NCBI RefSeq assembly: GCF_000353285.1
Contig: NZ_KB731324.1
Span: 1,630,577-1,694,576, forward strand
Direction of reading: 5' to 3'
Length of the DNA: 64,000 bases
Source of the DNA: Leptolyngbya boryana PCC 6306
GTDB lineage: Bacteria > Cyanobacteriota > Cyanobacteriia > Leptolyngbyales > Leptolyngbyaceae
A program made the position numbers and the translations under genes. Position 1 is the stretch's first letter; each line of letters opens with the position of its first letter. The notes beneath the pieces are model-generated. The model was not told where the DNA came from. It ran no database searches and saw only the letters and a list, made by a program, of their open reading frames with translations. Shown one piece after another: positions 1-8,957 of this stretch.

Positions 1-1065
1 CTGCGCGAACAAGTCACGGAAGCAGACATTGCTGAAATCGTAGCGCGATGGACAGGCATCCCCATTACTCGACTGCTCGAATCTGAACGGCAAAAACTTC
101 TCAACTTGGAAGGGCATCTGCATGAGCGCGTAATCGGACAGCATGATGCAGTCGAAGCTGTTGCAGCCGCGATTCGTCGAGCGCGATCGGGAATGAAAGA
201 TCCCAGCCGTCCGATTGGATCATTCCTATTCATGGGACCAACCGGAGTCGGGAAAACAGAACTCGCGCGGGCATTGGCGCAATTTTTGTTTGACTCTGAC
301 GATGCGATCGTGCGCCTCGATATGTCGGAATACATGGAAAAGCATTCCGTCTCGCGTCTGGTCGGTGCGCCTCCTGGATATGTCGGCTATGACGAAGGCG
401 GACAACTTTCAGAAGCGATTCGTCGCAAGCCTTACTCGGTTGTCTTGCTGGATGAAGTAGAGAAAGCCCACCCGGATGTGTTCAACATTCTGCTGCAAGT
501 TCTCGACGATGGGCGAATTACCGATTCTCAAGGTCGCACCGTCGATTTTCGCAACGCAGTCATCGTAATGACGAGCAATATTGGCAGCGAACACATTCTC
601 GATATCGCAGGCGATGAAGCCAAGTACGAGGAAATGCAGAAACGAGTCATGACGGCTCTCCGGAAACATTTCCGCCCTGAATTTCTCAATCGGATCGACG
701 ATACTATCCTGTTCCATCCATTGAGCCGAGCAGAATTAGGCGAGATCGTCAGACTGCAATTGATCCGAATTCAAAGCATGTTGAGCGATCAGAAAATTAC
801 GTTGGAACTTTCGGCTGCAGCCCAGAAATATGTTGCCGATGTTGGATACGACCCAACTTACGGCGCACGTCCCCTGAAGCGAGCCATTCAACGCGAATTA
901 CAAAACCCGATTGCAACCAAACTGCTCGAAAACGCATTCGGCGAAGGAGATACGATCGTGATCGATCTCGTCGAAGGCAAGTTGAAATTTAGCAAGAAAG
1001 AGTTGGTTTCCAGTTCTCAAACTGTGAATACGGCTTCTGTGGCGGTGGCAGAAAGGCGGGAGTAG
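1..1065 (+). CDS. clpB: ATP-dependent chaperone ClpB, C-terminal part (5' cut by window)
   Basis: ClpB is a hexameric AAA+ disaggregase that threads aggregated proteins through its pore, working with DnaK. The reading frame is open from base 1, so only the last 354 residues are visible: the end of the middle region (ARWTGIP, about residues 19-25) and the whole second nucleotide-binding domain. Seen are Walker A GPTGVGKT (about 79-86), the pore-loop motif GYVGYDEGG, Walker [11 protein letters not shown], sensor 1 MTSNIGS, the arginine-finger region [10 protein letters not shown] and sensor 2 [10 protein letters not shown]. There is no ClpP-binding tripeptide or ClpC-like zinc region, which favours ClpB over ClpA, ClpC or ClpX. 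Many cyanobacteria carry two clpB copies, and which one this is cannot be told from this part. The stop codon falls inside a G-rich repeat. Confidence 0.95.
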   Translation: MREQVTEADIAEIVARWTGIPITRLLESERQKLLNLEGHLHERVIGQHDAVEAVAAAIRRARSGMKDPSRPIGSFLFMGPTGVGKTELARALAQFLFDSDDAIVRLDMSEYMEKHSVSRLVGAPPGYVGYDEGGQLSEAIRRKPYSVVLLDEVEKAHPDVFNILLQVLDDGRITDSQGRTVDFRNAVIVMTSNIGSEHILDIAGDEAKYEEMQKRVMTALRKHFRPEFLNRIDDTILFHPLSRAELGEIVRLQLIRIQSMLSDQKITLELSAAAQKYVADVGYDPTYGARPLKRAIQRELQNPIATKLLENAFGEGDTIVIDLVEGKLKFSKKELVSSSQTVNTASVAVAERRE

Positions 1066-1160
1066 GGAGTAGGGGGTAGGGAGTGGGGAGTGGGAGTGAA
1101 TTTAATCTCGACTCAACTGTTTGGATCTTGGATCATTCACCTACTCCCCACTCCCCACCT
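1061..1160. repeat. G-rich/C-rich inverted repeat cassette A between convergent genes
   Basis: A G-rich arm built from GGGAGTAGGG/GGGGAGTGGG units (about 1061-1098) faces a complementary C-rich arm (1141-1158) across about 45 bases. The clpB TAG stop (1063-1065) is part of the G-rich arm. Similar cassettes occur at 9781-9896 and 29963-30015. The arms could form a long hairpin and end transcription from both flanking genes, but there is no T-run, so that role is inferred. Confidence 0.75.
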
Positions 1161-1619
1161 CTACGCGCCCAACTTTGCCTTCACGATCGCTTGCACCTTC
1201 TTCCCATCCGCCTTACCTTTCAACTGCTGCATCACTGGACCCATCACTTTGCCCATATCTTTCGGTGAAGACGCTCCGACATCTGCAATGATTTTCGCGA
1301 TCGCATTTTCAACTTCCTCATCCGACATCTGCGCCGGGAGAAATGTCTCAATAATCGCCAACTCCTCCGCTTCTTTCTGAGCAAGATCCGGGCGATTCGC
1401 GTTTGTATATTGCTCGATCGAATCGCGCCGCTGTTTTGCAATCTGAGACAACGACTCGATCTCCTGCTCCTCAGTCAACTCCGTCTGACCCGAAGGACGA
1501 ACACTCACCTCTTTTTCAAGCAGCACCTTTTTAATACTCCGCAACGTCTCCAAGCGCAATTTATCTTGAGCTTTCATCGCGGTTTTAATCTCATCGGTGA
1601 TGCGATCTTTTAGGCTCAT
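1161..1619 (-). CDS. GatB/YqeY domain protein
   Basis: A 152-residue protein of the YqeY family, which corresponds to the C-terminal tRNA-interacting tail domain of the GatB amidotransferase subunit. Seen are the N-terminal LKDRITDEIKTAMKAQDK helix, the central LPAQMSDEEVENAIAKII segment and the C-terminal KDMGKVMGPVMQQLKGKADGK motif, all typical of stand-alone YqeY. Length is normal for the family. The cellular role of free-standing YqeY is not settled; a link to tRNA or translation is assumed from the GatB similarity. It converges on clpB with the G-rich repeat between them. Confidence 0.92.
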   Translation of the reverse strand: MSLKDRITDEIKTAMKAQDKLRLETLRSIKKVLLEKEVSVRPSGQTELTEEQEIESLSQIAKQRRDSIEQYTNANRPDLAQKEAEELAIIETFLPAQMSDEEVENAIAKIIADVGASSPKDMGKVMGPVMQQLKGKADGKKVQAIVKAKLGA

Positions 1620-2138
1620 AACTGGCTAATCCTTGCATAACTAAAGCTCTAAGGATAGCTTAGTCCGTTTACTTCAACCTAGTCGTTCACCGCAAGAAAT
1701 CGAATAGGGAGATAGACAGCAATCTGAACTTGGGTTCTCACCCATCTCCCCACGCCGTAAAATGAATGCAGTTGGCTGCTGAAGCACATTTGTGAATTTA
1801 GAACAATGTCACTCCGCACAAAATGATGGTGCCCGTCCGCGATCGCGATCCTCGTAAATACACATTGCGAATTGCAAACAAATTTGGCAGAATAAGGTGC
1901 GATAAATACCCTTTTACTGACTCACTGACTTGGATCGATTCTTACTTGTGGTAACTTTTTCACCTAATTGGATGAAGTTCGATAGCAGCAACTGTCGGTA
2001 CGCTATCAGTGGTTCGGTTTTAAACAAATATTTCGCAAATTCATCTGCCATTTACGAATACTTTAGAACCACGAAATCTGAGACAACAGCTAGAAGTCTC
2101 AGTGATACTATTGCGTTGAATGCGTTCGAGGACTTGAC
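1620..2138. other. Intergenic region between divergent yqeY and prs
   Basis: About 520 bases without a convincing gene. It must hold the promoters of both divergent genes. A 70-codon frame (1930-2142) overlaps the prs start in another phase, has no recognisable product and is taken as chance. GAGG at 2128-2131 lies 7 bases before the prs GTG. No riboswitch or RNA gene was recognised. Confidence 0.6.
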
Positions 2139-3131
2139 GTGATCCATTCTGCAACATTGACTCCTCCCTCTGCTCTGCCTACGATTCCTGATAACCATCG
2201 TCTGCGGCTGCTTGCGGGATCATCTAACACTCCGCTATCCCTAGAGATTGCCCGCTACTTGGGAATGGATCTCAGCCCAATGGTGCGTAAATGCTTCGCT
2301 GACGGCGAACTTTACGTCCAGATTCAAGAGTCAATCCGAGGATGTGATGTTTATCTGATTCAGCCGACCTGTCGCCCAGTCAATGACAACTTGATGGAAC
2401 TGCTGATTATGATTGATGCCTGTCGGCGCGCGTCGGCACGGCAAATCACAGCCGTTCTACCCTATTACGGTTATGCTCGAGCCGATCGTAAAACTGCCGG
2501 ACGAGAATCAATTACGGCAAAACTTGCCGCGAACTTGATTACGCAAGCAGGTGCAAACCGAATTCTCGCGATGGATTTACATGCCGCGCAGATTCAAGGA
2601 TATTTCGATATCCCAATGGATCATGTCTACGGTTCGCCGACTCTCGTTGATTACATCGCGAGTAAGCAGCTTGAAGATCTAGTCGTTGTTTCTCCAGACG
2701 TGGGAGGCGTTGCACGAGCACGGGCGTTGGCAAAACGACTCAATGATGCGCCACTCGCAATTATTGATAAGCGTCGGCAAGCTCATAACATCGCAGAAGT
2801 GATGAATGTGATTGGAGATGTCCGCGGCAAGACTGCGGTTCTCGTCGATGACATGATTGATACAGCAGGCACAATCTTAGAAGGCGCAAAAATTCTTCGG
2901 AAAGAAGGTGCCCGTCAAGTTTATGCATGTGCAACTCATGCCGTTTTCTCGCCTCCTGCGATCGAGCGACTCTCAAGCGGCTTGCTTGAAGAAGTCATTG
3001 TGACGAACACTATCCCGATTGCAGAAGAAAATCGCTTTCCCCAGTTGACCATTCTTTCTGTGGCAAACGTGATTGGTGAGACGATTTGGCGGATTCACGA
3101 AGATAGTTCTGTCAGTAGTTTGTTTCGCTAA
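2139..3131 (+). CDS. prs: Ribose-phosphate pyrophosphokinase
   Basis: Makes PRPP from ribose 5-phosphate and ATP for purine, pyrimidine, NAD, His and Trp synthesis in the cytosol. The 330-residue protein shows the catalytic flexible loop region YYGYARADRK, the metal/substrate segment MDLHAAQIQGYFD and the PRPP-binding loop VLVDDMIDTAGT near residue 240. The GTG start is supported by GAGG seven bases upstream. The N-terminus is about 15 residues longer than typical 315-residue enzymes, as is common in cyanobacteria. A strong terminator follows the stop, so it is probably transcribed alone. Confidence 0.97.
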   Translation: MIHSATLTPPSALPTIPDNHRLRLLAGSSNTPLSLEIARYLGMDLSPMVRKCFADGELYVQIQESIRGCDVYLIQPTCRPVNDNLMELLIMIDACRRASARQITAVLPYYGYARADRKTAGRESITAKLAANLITQAGANRILAMDLHAAQIQGYFDIPMDHVYGSPTLVDYIASKQLEDLVVVSPDVGGVARARALAKRLNDAPLAIIDKRRQAHNIAEVMNVIGDVRGKTAVLVDDMIDTAGTILEGAKILRKEGARQVYACATHAVFSPPAIERLSSGLLEEVIVTNTIPIAEENRFPQLTILSVANVIGETIWRIHEDSSVSSLFR

Positions 3132-3140
3132 TTAGCTTGC

Positions 3141-3173
3141 ACAAAACCGCCGATATCGGCGGTTTTGTTTTTT
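3141..3173 (+). terminator. Intrinsic terminator of prs
   Basis: A perfect palindrome (3141-3168, centre at 3154/3155) with a GC core CCGCCGATATCGGCGG, flanked by AAAA/TTTT and followed by a T-run. It begins ten bases after the prs stop. The A/T symmetry would let it work in both directions. Confidence 0.9.
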
Positions 3174-3297
3174 AAAATGAAAGTGGGCAGTGTCTAACCT
3201 GCCCACGGAGAGGAAATGTCTCACAAGGATTTAATTTCTATCAGTTCGCGGCTGATGATATTTCCTACACTTGCTCAGTCCTTGATTCCTGAAACTT

Positions 3298-3531
3298 ATG
3301 AGAAGTTTTGCCACTTTACTGACTGCATGCATTGTTGCCGTTTGGATTGGCGCGATCGCGCTGATTGCTATTCAAAACGCAACCCCTGTCACCTTGAGAT
3401 TTCTCACCTTGCAAACGATCGAAATCCCGTTTGGATTAGTGATTGCGTTCAGCGTCATGATTGGGATCATCGGCAGTGCGATCGCTCAACCGCTTCTCGG
3501 ATTTTCTCTCACACCCAGTGACGAAGATTAG
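3298..3531 (+). CDS. LapA/DUF1049 family small membrane protein
   Basis: A 77-residue protein with two hydrophobic segments (about residues 5-26 and 44-66) joined by a short region with the family signature QNATPVTLRFL. This layout is typical of the lipopolysaccharide assembly protein A (DUF1049) domain. The fold is thought to sit in the inner membrane; the cyanobacterial role is unknown. The start is the first ATG of the hydrophobic frame; there is no strong ribosome binding site. Its TAG stop interlocks with the stop of the convergent gene (shared bases 3528-3531). Confidence 0.75.
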   Translation: MRSFATLLTACIVAVWIGAIALIAIQNATPVTLRFLTLQTIEIPFGLVIAFSVMIGIIGSAIAQPLLGFSLTPSDED

Positions 3532-4400
3532 AGCGCATACACTTGCCCGTCAATCAGCAGCCGAGTAATTCCCTTCGCTTGCAAGTGAGGGGCCGTTTTT
3601 TGCAGCACTCGGCTATCCGGCACTTTGATCACCCGTTGCGTCCGGATATTAGAAAATCGTTTCGCAACTCGGTGATTATCAAAGACAGGGAGCGTTTTCT
3701 CTTCGATCTCATCTTTAGGAATTTGTCCCAATTCCGCAAATTCACTCAATGGACGCGCGACGAGTTCCGCAGAGCGATCGACCACCAAATAACACGTCTT
3801 TGGAATGGCAGCTTCTGCGATCGGCAAAACCCGAATAAAGTCTGACGCACTCAGTTGAATCGAAGGCAAAATTGCTGGCTCGTCATCCTCGTCATCGAGG
3901 TCATCATCGAGACCATCGAGATCATCGAGATCGTCTTCTAAATCATCGTCATCCAGCATTCCGTCTGGGGTGGGCGTGAGATCTTCACCGACGATCGCTT
4001 CAATGGTGCTCGCTTCCGTTAATTCTGGCTCTGCTGCAACCGGAGTTGACTCTACTTCTTCAGGCTCGGAAGAGCGACGACGCGAGCGACGAACAGGCGC
4101 AGCCGGTTTCGACGGCTTCTCTTCAATCAGTTCTGGCTCGACCGTTTCTTCGGGTTCGAGCAAACTGCCTTGCACAGGAGCCTCATCGGGGGGAGCCGCT
4201 GGTTTCGATCCTCCACGAGATGCTGACCGTTTTTGCTGAATTAGACTGTCGTACTCTTCAGGCGACAACGTGCTTTTCAGAATACGGCTGATCGTTGTAT
4301 TGCTGACTCCGTAACGCTCTGCCAACGTAAGCGTCGTTTCCCCGGATTGGCGATACAGTTCAATAATATGGCTCTTATCAGAATCAGACAGTCTGCTCAT
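3528..4400 (-). CDS. Helix-turn-helix protein with acidic linker, cyanobacterial conserved type
   Basis: About 290 residues if translation starts at the ATG at 4400 (MSRLSDSDK); an upstream in-frame ATG at 4430 would add ten residues. Residues 1-50 form a transposase/resolvase-type helix-turn-helix (IIELYRQSGETTLTLAERYGVSN followed by TTISRIL, in two adjoining helices). The middle is low-complexity, Pro/Glu-rich and then strongly Asp-rich (DDDLEDDLDDLDGL and similar, near residues 150-175). The last 100 residues look like a compact domain ending ITRLLIDGQVYAL. No catalytic transposase motif is present, so it is more likely a DNA-binding or nucleoid-type protein than an active transposase. Function not known. 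Confidence 0.7.
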   Translation of the reverse strand: MSRLSDSDKSHIIELYRQSGETTLTLAERYGVSNTTISRILKSTLSPEEYDSLIQQKRSASRGGSKPAAPPDEAPVQGSLLEPEETVEPELIEEKPSKPAAPVRRSRRRSSEPEEVESTPVAAEPELTEASTIEAIVGEDLTPTPDGMLDDDDLEDDLDDLDGLDDDLDDEDDEPAILPSIQLSASDFIRVLPIAEAAIPKTCYLVVDRSAELVARPLSEFAELGQIPKDEIEEKTLPVFDNHRVAKRFSNIRTQRVIKVPDSRVLQKTAPHLQAKGITRLLIDGQVYAL

Positions 4401-4566
4401 GCGAAACTTAGCGCACTTGCGGCGCGGCAATTACTCATCTATTCTATGCTGAAGCGATCGAGAAGGACGGGCAAATCCGAATTTTGCATTGGGAAACCAA
4501 TGGCATTGATCGGGTTGCGACTTCGCTCACAAAGATTCTATGTATCTGTATTCCCCGAAGGGTAGG

Positions 4567-4606
4567 GCAAAAAAAAGGAGAAGCAAGTTGCTTCTCCTTT
4601 TTTTGC
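4567..4606. terminator. Bidirectional intrinsic terminator
   Basis: A hairpin with stem AAAAGGAGAAGCAA / TTGCTTCTCCTTTT, with A-run and T-run on opposite sides, placed directly after the stop of the minus-strand membrane protein gene (4608). It gives that gene a T-run terminator on the minus strand and blocks plus-strand reading as well. Confidence 0.85.
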
Positions 4607-4607
4607 T

Positions 4608-5702
4608 CTAAGCTCTTCTCCGGGAGCTACTCCGCCTCGATCGACTCAGATCAAACTCTAGCGCTGCGCCAATTCCAAAGAGCACGCCGCTAAATGTCCA
4701 GAAGATTTCGACTAACGCTCCACTCTGATAGTTTTCGAGTTGAGTGGTTGCGTACTTAAACCACATATCTGCGATATAAAGCGAAAATGCCGCTGCTGCA
4801 ATCATTCGCCACGACTGCGAGAACCGTCCACCCCAGAAAGCAAGCAGCAACGTTGTCGCAATGATCAGAATGAACACATCCGCTAAAACGTAGAAGTAAT
4901 CGAGAAAAGGTTTGAGCGGTTCGAGCTGGGTTTCAATCAGGACAACCCAAGCTGGAGCAGACTCTTCTGCGGGCTGTTCTTGCTTAGATTCAGTGGGCGC
5001 AGCCGTTGGTTTCGGAGCAGCCGGAGTCGCATTGATCACAGGAGAAGGCTTCGGAGCAGGAGCAGTCGTGGCTCTTGGAGCAGGTTTTGTAGGAGCGATT
5101 TGTGCCGGAGCGATTTGTGCCGGAGCCGTTTGTGCCGGAGCCGTTTGTGCAATTGCAGGTTCACCCAAGAGAGACTGCGTTGGCAGTTTTGCATTCGTTG
5201 CTAGAGTGAGCCAAGTTGCAAAAGCGATACTGATTGCTGCAATTAATCCAACAATTGCCCATTGCCAGAGATCCAAATTCAATCGGCGATCGGCAAACGC
5301 CATAATCATGCCCCACGACAAAAAGATATAAGTGGGAACAAAAAAGAAATCTCCAGGAGAAACCGCTGCCTCTCGTCCCAAATAAGTCTCCCAGAAGGTA
5401 AATAGAATCGTTCCAATGCCGTAAAACAGCATTCCTAAGCCAATCCCCAACCAAACGCGGCGACCACTCACGATTTGAGGGCTGTTCCAGTTCCTAAAAC
5501 ACAACATCGCCGCTGTGAAAAATGCCACAGCTTCAAACATTGAAGTGCCATAGGAATACCAATCCGGGCGACTTTGACCTGGATCTGGCACACTAAACAG
5601 TAAGGAAAACAGCAGGGCAAGGACTGCTAAGAGGATCTCTGAAAAGACGATCGCTTGAACAGAGAGAGTTTTCGAGGAAGATTTACTAGCTGAACTACTC
5701 AT
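4608..5702 (-). CDS. Multi-pass membrane protein with proline/alanine repeat linker
   Basis: A 364-residue protein I cannot name. About six to eight hydrophobic segments are visible: roughly residues 17-40, 52-70, 84-105, 120-138 and 146-168, then three more after residue 270. Between residues about 170 and 250 lies a Pro/Ala-rich linker with a four-fold APAQT/IAP repeat, probably exposed on one side of the membrane. The tail ends in a basic cluster (SRSRRSSSRRRA). The residues AWVVLIETQLEPLKPFLDYF resume the folded part after the linker. Likely a conserved cyanobacterial inner-membrane protein of unknown role. A terminator follows it. Confidence 0.7.
   Translation of the reverse strand: MSSSASKSSSKTLSVQAIVFSEILLAVLALLFSLLFSVPDPGQSRPDWYSYGTSMFEAVAFFTAAMLCFRNWNSPQIVSGRRVWLGIGLGMLFYGIGTILFTFWETYLGREAAVSPGDFFFVPTYIFLSWGMIMAFADRRLNLDLWQWAIVGLIAAISIAFATWLTLATNAKLPTQSLLGEPAIAQTAPAQTAPAQIAPAQIAPTKPAPRATTAPAPKPSPVINATPAAPKPTAAPTESKQEQPAEESAPAWVVLIETQLEPLKPFLDYFYVLADVFILIIATTLLLAFWGGRFSQSWRMIAAAAFSLYIADMWFKYATTQLENYQSGALVEIFWTFSGVLFGIGAALEFDLSRSRRSSSRRRA
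5092..5151. repeat. Four tandem 15-bp units in a coding linker
   Basis: Four adjoining copies of a 15-bp unit GGAGC(G/C)(A/G)TTTGTGCC, each differing at one or two bases. They encode the repeated AQTAP/AQIAP linker of the membrane protein on the minus strand. Being in multiples of three, copy-number changes would keep the frame. Confidence 0.85.
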
Positions 5703-5738
5703 AAGGAATTTTCAACAAGGGGACGGTGTGCAAGGGGG

Positions 5739-6410
5739 TTAAGACCAGAGTTTGCCCGTGGGGGAATGACTCAGCCATTCCATAAATCGGCTGCGTTCGC
5801 CTTGCGGGAGATCTTGCAGGGCATCTAGAATACGATTGGAGAAAGATGATTTACCGAAATAGGCTTTTCCAAGACGGTGCAGTTCTTGTAGCAACACGTT
5901 GAGGAGATTCTCTTGCCAAGTTGGAGTCTGCAAACTGTTGAGGGGATTCACAGTCAAAAGTTGCTTGACTGCACTAGGAGACTCGGTTTGCGGAAATCGC
6001 CACTGCTGAAATACATGAGTGACATCTTTTTCAAACGAAGCCGCTTGCTTTGTGCCCATGAGATCTTCAATATCGATGTACATCGCTTGGAGCATCAACA
6101 AACAGGCTTGAGTAAACATCGCTGAAACCGCTCCCCCAGCGTCGTGACCACTTGGCTCATTGCCCAATTGATCGAGGCGGACTTTGCCCCAGATACTGTA
6201 TCGCTCTGGTTCTTCAAGGAGAACGCAGGCTTTTCCTTGGTTGTCAGTTAAGTCTCGCCAGAAGGCGCGTGCATCTTCTTCCTGTCCAGCACTAAAGACC
6301 TGGATCAGGCGAAACGTTTGCCCTTGGTAGGACAAGATAGGAACTTTTTGATCGCGTTTGGGGTGCTGAATGCTGCTGATCTCAACATCCTGCCGTTTCA
6401 GAATGAACAT
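5739..6410 (-). CDS. Conserved cyanobacterial protein (Npun_F0813-like)
   Basis: Soluble protein of about 223 residues from the ATG at 6410 (MFILKRQDVEISSI). A GTG at 6440 would add ten residues, but those codons derive from a G-rich stretch (AGGGGGTAGGG) resembling the repeat cassettes, so the inner start is preferred. The region EDARAFWRDLTDNQGKACVL and the following EEPERYSIWGKVRLDQL are, as I recall, typical of a family found only in cyanobacteria. No catalytic motif is evident. It lies 36 bases upstream of the membrane protein gene on the same strand and may share its transcript. Confidence 0.65.
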   Translation of the reverse strand: MFILKRQDVEISSIQHPKRDQKVPILSYQGQTFRLIQVFSAGQEEDARAFWRDLTDNQGKACVLLEEPERYSIWGKVRLDQLGNEPSGHDAGGAVSAMFTQACLLMLQAMYIDIEDLMGTKQAASFEKDVTHVFQQWRFPQTESPSAVKQLLTVNPLNSLQTPTWQENLLNVLLQELHRLGKAYFGKSSFSNRILDALQDLPQGERSRFMEWLSHSPTGKLWS

Positions 6411-6685
6411 AAAGCGGCTCAGGGCTAGGGGGTAGGGCACTGACGTTGTTCGTCATTATGCCTGGGATTGTGTCGATCGACACTCAAGATAAGATCGGAT
6501 TTGGGACAAACCGCATCGAATCGGTTCACTTTCTTGAATTCCCCGTTTTGTGCCTCGACTTCACATCTGCTTGATAAATCTTGTTGCGATCGTCAACAGT
6601 ACAAAGCTAAAAATTTATTTTGATGTCGTTTCGCTGTCTTAAAATTGCCTTCCGCCGTTATATTGGTAAATGACTTGATTTTTTT

Positions 6686-6758
<73 letters not shown>

Positions 6759-6947
6759 CTTTTTTAGAGCGTGCGTTTAAGTACGGTTATCTCCCCTGAA
6801 ACCCTTCTCTTGGGACATTCTCAACCCATCGGGAACGCGATACAGTAGATCTGTTAGCTTAAAACTCTGTAACGAAATGTTAAAGCAGAGTGCCACCCAA
6901 CCGGACTGAGACAGATCCTTGTCCGGGTAAGAGATGAGGATAAACTC

Positions 6948-7895
6948 ATGAAACTTTCAAACCTATTTAAAACGTTGATCCGACCTGTGCTTGCGATCGC
7001 GCTCGTCTTTACGCTGGTTTTTAGTCAAGCAGATAATGCAATGGCGGCGAGCGGCGGACGGATTGGCGGCGGATCGTTCAGAATGCCGTCTCGTGGGTAT
7101 TCCTCACCGGGTCGTACCTATGCGCCTCCTGGAGGCGGGGGCTATTATCCGGGTGGGGGCGGCGGATTCTTTCCGTTTGTTTACTTCCCCTTCTTTGGAG
7201 TCGGTGGCGGATTTGGCGGATTGTTTACGCTGTTGATTTTTATCTCGATCGCGAGCTTCCTCGTCAATAGCTTCCGCCGGGCAGGTGACGATAACGAATT
7301 AGGATATAGCAGCACACCGACGATTTCCGTTGCGAAAGTGCAAGTTGGTCTGTTAGCCGAAGCGCGGGAACTCAAAGCAGATCTCGATCGCATTGGTGAA
7401 AAAGCAGATACCAGTTCTTCGGAAGGCTTGGCGCAAGTCTTGCAAGAAGCTTCACTGGCACTGCTTCGCAACCCCCAATACTGGGTCTACGGCACAACAG
7501 AAGCGAAGCAAACGCGATTAGAAGCAGCAAGTGGTGAATTTAATCGGTTGGCGTTGTCGGAACGGAGTAAATTCAGTGCTGAGACGCTCTCGAATGTGAA
7601 TAACCAGTTGAAACAGGCTTCGTCAAGTGCACTCACCTTGGCAGACAAGGATTCAGCGTTAGCAGAGGCTCCAGGAGAGTATATCGTCGTGACGCTGCTG
7701 GTTGGAACTCAAGGAAAGTTGCAGCTTCCAGAAATTAACAGCGCTGAAGATCTGCGACGATCGCTGAGTCAATTGGGAAGTGTTTCGAGTGATCAATTGT
7801 TGGCACTGGAAGTATTATGGACACCTCAAGCTGATGGTGATGTTCTCACCCGAGACGATCTTCTGGCAGAATATCCCAATCTAAAGCTGGTTTAA
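6948..7895 (+). CDS. DUF1517 family membrane protein with signal peptide
   Basis: A 315-residue protein with an N-terminal signal sequence (basic KLSNLFKTLIRP, hydrophobic core, likely cleavage after NAMAA near residue 34). Next comes a Gly/Ser/Tyr-rich segment (GGGSFRM, PGGGGYYPGGGGGFF), one transmembrane helix (about residues 90-112) and a soluble domain of about 200 residues. This architecture is that of DUF1517, found in cyanobacteria and chloroplasts with no proven function. GATGAGGA before the ATG is the ribosome binding site. A perfect 6-bp stem CCGGAC/GTCCGG (6901-6926) sits in the leader just upstream. Confidence 0.85.
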   Translation: MKLSNLFKTLIRPVLAIALVFTLVFSQADNAMAASGGRIGGGSFRMPSRGYSSPGRTYAPPGGGGYYPGGGGGFFPFVYFPFFGVGGGFGGLFTLLIFISIASFLVNSFRRAGDDNELGYSSTPTISVAKVQVGLLAEARELKADLDRIGEKADTSSSEGLAQVLQEASLALLRNPQYWVYGTTEAKQTRLEAASGEFNRLALSERSKFSAETLSNVNNQLKQASSSALTLADKDSALAEAPGEYIVVTLLVGTQGKLQLPEINSAEDLRRSLSQLGSVSSDQLLALEVLWTPQADGDVLTRDDLLAEYPNLKLV

Positions 7896-7903
7896 TGTGA
7901 ACG

Positions 7904-7936
7904 AAAAAAGGCGGACTAACTTCCCGCCTTTTTATT
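7904..7936 (+). terminator. Intrinsic terminator after the DUF1517 gene
   Basis: AAAAAGGCGG and CCGCCTTTTT form a GC-centred hairpin with a nine-base loop and a T-run, about nine bases after the stop codon. Confidence 0.85.
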
Positions 7937-7987
7937 GATCAGATTCTTCTTCAAGTTCTAGATATCCGCTACGAGGGCATTCATCCG

Positions 7988-8440
7988 CTACCATTCTTCA
8001 CGATCGTCGAATCGAAATAATCCCCAATCGACCGCTTCTTTATCAGGACAGGTTTCAACGCCTTCTCCCATGCCATAGGGGTGCATTCCGCAGACTAAAA
8101 AGCTCTCCCCGTAATACTGACCGTGAAAATGACGGCAGCCGACACAAGCAGAGTGTTGCGTCAGCATCGGTTCAACGGTGCGAGTAATTGGCTGAGTCAC
8201 TTCATCGATCGCGCCTCCTATCCCGAAGTAAGCTTCCAGAACCGGACTGACTAAGTGCGTGAGATATTCCTCAACTTCATCGACAAAGGTTGTATTGATT
8301 TGAACTGAAACTTCTTCAGAGAATTCAACAAATTCAGACATCGCCTCAGTGGCATTTTGAGCAACATCTAAAAAGAATTCTTCCACTTGATTGACGAACG
8401 TTTCTAACATCTCAGTTAAGTCCTTTTGCCAGTCATTCAT
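7988..8440 (-). CDS. Conserved cyanobacterial protein with four-cysteine C-terminal motif
   Basis: A 150-residue acidic protein. The first 70 residues are predicted helical and amphipathic (EMLETFVNQVEEFFLDVAQ and similar). The C-terminal half carries ACVGCRHFHGQ, then VCGMHPYG and ETCPD: four cysteines plus histidines spaced like a small metal- or cluster-binding site. It ends in aromatic and acidic residues (WGLFRFDDREEW). The family is one I recognise only as cyanobacterial and unnamed. The metal-binding idea is inference from spacing. It converges on the DUF1517 gene. Confidence 0.65.
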   Translation of the reverse strand: MNDWQKDLTEMLETFVNQVEEFFLDVAQNATEAMSEFVEFSEEVSVQINTTFVDEVEEYLTHLVSPVLEAYFGIGGAIDEVTQPITRTVEPMLTQHSACVGCRHFHGQYYGESFLVCGMHPYGMGEGVETCPDKEAVDWGLFRFDDREEW

Positions 8441-8603
8441 GACAGATCCAGTCCGGGTTTGTTACAAGGGAAATCATTTACTTAAGAAACCGATCATAAC
8501 TTGAACTCAAACCCTTGACTGTGAAGGAATCTTACGCTTCTGATGAGCAGATAAATTGAAATGTAGCTTTTGTTAGAGGGCAGAATCCGCGCTCAATTTT
8601 AGA

Positions 8604-8816
8604 GTGAAGATATTAATTTTTGAGTTGGTGAAAGAAATGAGTCGGGCTTTAACTTCGCTACTATTGATGACCTTGCTGTTAGTGTTCGTGATTTCGCCAT
8701 TCTCTGCGTTGGCAATGTTAATGATGTTTTTGGTGGTCGGTGCGATCGTTGGAATTATTTCTTCAATCGTTCAAATTGTTTTGCACCATAATCCTCAAGA
8801 GCGATCAGATTCATAG
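8604..8816 (+). CDS. Small two-helix membrane protein
   Basis: A 70-residue hydrophobic protein with two likely membrane helices (about residues 16-38 and 40-60) and a short polar tail (HHNPQERSDS). The GTG start at 8604 gives MKILIFELVKEM; an internal ATG at 8637 (MSRALTSLL) is an alternative, and neither has a strong ribosome binding site. I do not recognise a family. A hairpin with a weak T-rich tract follows. Confidence 0.45.
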   Translation: MKILIFELVKEMSRALTSLLLMTLLLVFVISPFSALAMLMMFLVVGAIVGIISSIVQIVLHHNPQERSDS

Positions 8817-8856
8817 AAAACTTACAGCGATCGGGATCAACGCGGTCTAAAGTATT

Positions 8857-8891
8857 AAGTGAGCAATTTCAAATCCTGAGATTGCCCACTT
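8857..8891 (+). terminator. Possible terminator hairpin
   Basis: AAGTGAGCAAT (8857-8867) pairs with ATTGCCCACTT (8881-8891) with one mismatch, between the small membrane protein gene and the amidase gene. The T-rich tract after it is short, so function is uncertain. Confidence 0.4.
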
Positions 8892-8957
8892 AAAGCTGTT
8901 TTAAAAGCCCGGTACGATTTAGAGCCATTTTGAGCGCAAAACCCGTGAGTTGATCCC

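Noticed and set aside
1930-2142. 70-codon frame before prs
   Set aside because: Shifts into the prs start in another frame and lacks a ribosome binding site.
3216-3521. 101-codon frame with GGAGAGGA upstream
   Set aside because: Overlaps the LapA-like gene in another frame; composition is not protein-like, and the putative ribosome site is too close to its ATG.
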